Shown here: piece by piece, positions 5,418-6,536 of the stretch
Layout of the letters: each line of letters opens with the position of its first letter
Position numbering within the stretch: the stretch's first letter is position 1
Origin: an uncultured Actinomycetes bacterium
GTDB taxonomy: Bacteria; Actinomycetota; Actinomycetes; Nanopelagicales; Nanopelagicaceae
Length of the DNA stretch: 6,536 nt
Direction: 5' to 3'
Assembly (NCBI GenBank): GCA_903918325.1
Contig: CAIXDY010000060.1
Span: forward strand, 1-6,536
The notes under the pieces: model-generated
What the model was told of the DNA's origin: nothing
What the model saw: the letters and a program-made list of their open reading frames with translations, nothing else
Database searches by the model: none
Position numbers and translations under genes: made by a program

Positions 5418-6278
5418 GTGAGCAATCCTCCTAATTTTGCCCAGGCCGTTGATTTAAGTTCGTTGGGTAAGCCAAAAACTGCGCCTGCCGGACCAACACC
5501 CGGAATTGAAGTAACTGCCGCAAATTTAACAAGTGAACTTCTGCCGCTATCTAAAGTTAAGCCAGTAATTTTATTGTGCTGGTCACAACGCAGCCCTGAA
5601 TCGCTTGCAATGTTAACAATCATGGAAACTCTGGAAAAAGAATACAAAGGCGCTTGGGCATTGGGCCATGTTGATATTGATGCACATCCACAAGTGGCGC
5701 AAGCGTTGCAAACTCAAAAGATCCCATATGCAGTTGCCTTGATTGGTGAACAGATAGTCCCTCTTTTTGAACAGGCATATCCAGATACCCAAGTTCGTTT
5801 AGTGCTAGATAAAGTTTTAACATTAGCTGCCGAACAAGGCATTGGCGATGCGCCAGTTGAAATAATCGAACCTGAAGAAGAAGAGGCCGTTGCCGCCTTG
5901 GAGTCGGGGGATTTTGCAACAGCTGAAGCTGCATATAAAAAATTATTAGCACGCAAACCCACAGATTCTTTTGCAAAACTAGGTTTGGCCCAGACGCAGT
6001 TACTTACTAGAACCGATGGATTTGCTTTAGATGTTGTATTGGCAGAAGCTGCGGCTCAACCTTCAGATTTCGCCTTGCAAGTTAAAGCTGCAGATTTAGA
6101 GATTGTTAATGGGGGAGTAGAAGCAGCTTTTAACCGCTTACTGCAATTAGTACGCGAAAACACTGGGGAGCAAAGAAATATCGCTAAAGAACATCTACTC
6201 TCGCTTTTCCTCTTAGTTGATCCAGCAGATCCACGATTAACTGCAGCCCGCGGTGCTTTAGCGAACGCGCTTTTTTAA
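5418..6278 (+). CDS. thioredoxin-fold/TPR co-chaperone-like protein (YbbN/CnoX type), active-site cysteines absent
   Basis: A 286-residue soluble protein. A low-complexity N-terminus with AVDLSSLGKP (residues 10-19) leads into a thioredoxin fold at about 30-140: beta strand PVILLCW (49-55), the active-site position SQRS (56-59) where thioredoxin has CGPC, strand LGHVDIDAHP, and the cis-proline P103 in KIPYA. An acidic linker (EPEEEE, 151-156) joins it to a TPR-like helical region at about 157-286 (EEAVAALESGDFATAEAAYKKLLARKP). This is the layout of YbbN/CnoX, a holdase that hands clients to GroEL and DnaK in E. coli; the absence of both cysteines means no thiol-disulfide activity at that site. 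A chaperone or protein-protein scaffold role is inferred. The GTG start is chosen because no ATG lies in frame before residue 65 and a leaderless -10 sits at the correct distance. It lies nine bases behind DUF4032 and three before the MFS gene. Confidence 0.88.
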   Translation: MSNPPNFAQAVDLSSLGKPKTAPAGPTPGIEVTAANLTSELLPLSKVKPVILLCWSQRSPESLAMLTIMETLEKEYKGAWALGHVDIDAHPQVAQALQTQKIPYAVALIGEQIVPLFEQAYPDTQVRLVLDKVLTLAAEQGIGDAPVEIIEPEEEEAVAALESGDFATAEAAYKKLLARKPTDSFAKLGLAQTQLLTRTDGFALDVVLAEAAAQPSDFALQVKAADLEIVNGGVEAAFNRLLQLVRENTGEQRNIAKEHLLSLFLLVDPADPRLTAARGALANALF

Positions 6279-6281
6279 GCC

Positions 6282-6536
6282 ATGAAAACTCTTGAAGCTA
6301 AAGCCGAGCTCATTAGGCTGCGCGCCCTCTTTTTTCTCTTTGGTTTAGGAATCATGTCGTGGGTACCTCGTTTTCCAGAGGTAAAGGCGGCACTTCATTT
6401 AACTAATGGCAGTTTTGGCTCCCTCATTAGTACCGGCTCATTAGGCTCGCTCATTTCGCTGCTGACCGTTGGACATGTTGTTCACAGAATTGGCGTGAAA
6501 AGAGTCCTACATGTTGCCTCCTTCTTTCTCATGGCA
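6282..6536 (+). CDS. MFS transporter, N-terminal part (cut by window edge)
   Basis: An open frame of 85 codons from the ATG at 6282 to the window end, without a stop. The translation starts MKTLEAKAELIRLRALFFLF. The first membrane helix spans about residues 12-27 and is followed by SWVPRFPEVKAAL, a loop typical of YbjJ-like major facilitator proteins. The second helix, about 44-66, is Gly/Ser/Leu-rich (FGSLISTGSLGSL). HRIGVKRVL (68-76) matches the family's loop 2-3 motif (GxxxDRxGxxR type) in weakened form, and a third helix begins at the edge. It would be a 12-helix inner-membrane transporter of about 400 residues with unknown substrate. Only three bases separate it from the preceding stop and no -10 or ribosome binding site is clear, so it is probably read through from the upstream genes by translational coupling. 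Confidence 0.87.
   Translation, partial: MKTLEAKAELIRLRALFFLFGLGIMSWVPRFPEVKAALHLTNGSFGSLISTGSLGSLISLLTVGHVVHRIGVKRVLHVASFFLMA

Noticed and set aside
5348..5976. Minus-strand open frames opposite the DUF4032 and thioredoxin/TPR genes
   Set aside because: They are antisense to genes with recognisable domains and have no family-like features.
1..6536. CRISPR array, insertion sequence, tRNA/rRNA gene, prophage or toxin-antitoxin pair
   Set aside because: No direct repeat series, terminal inverted repeats, transposase motifs or RNA gene signatures were found, and noncoding space is too small to hold them.

Overview
The window looks like chromosome of a streamlined, fairly low-GC actinobacterium. 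Three signs point this way. The 105-residue protein carrying CPGCDQ, HWHNVCW and a C-terminal RNAPRY, the DUF4032 protein, and the thioredoxin-like/TPR protein starting with an AVDLSSL segment are all actinobacterial types. Base composition is visibly below 50% GC. Spacing is extreme: about 165 of 6536 bases lie outside genes. A freshwater planktonic group such as Ca. Nanopelagicales would fit, but this is inference from gene content and compactness, not from a marker gene.

Layout: a truncated ABC-2-type ATPase (1-387, -); a small putative zinc-binding protein (424-741, +); an aldehyde dehydrogenase (743-2224, -); a COG2945-like alpha/beta hydrolase (2263-2973, +); an AI-2E family membrane protein (2970-4097, -); then three co-directional genes: a DUF4032 kinase-like protein (4182-5408, +), a redox-inactive thioredoxin-fold/TPR protein (5418-6278, +), and the start of an MFS transporter (6282 to the window end, +). 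The first five genes strictly alternate in strand. Their divergent junctions are 36, 38 and 84 bp (the last counted to the start chosen here), and their convergent junctions are a 1-bp gap and a 4-bp overlap.

Regulation: Shine-Dalgarno sequences are essentially absent. Several starts have a TANNNT hexamer ending 6-7 bases before the initiation codon, which suggests leaderless mRNAs. The clearest cases are the overlapping divergent promoters at 2225-2262, the TACAAT in front of the AI-2E gene (favouring the ATG at 4097 over the GTG at 4103), and a TAGTAT at 5406 whose first three bases are the stop codon of the upstream gene.

The window holds mostly housekeeping-type genes. No mobile element, CRISPR array, RNA gene or obvious defence system is visible. 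The best candidate for unexplored biology is the adjacent DUF4032 kinase-like protein and cysteine-less thioredoxin/TPR protein, followed by the small Cys/His protein.
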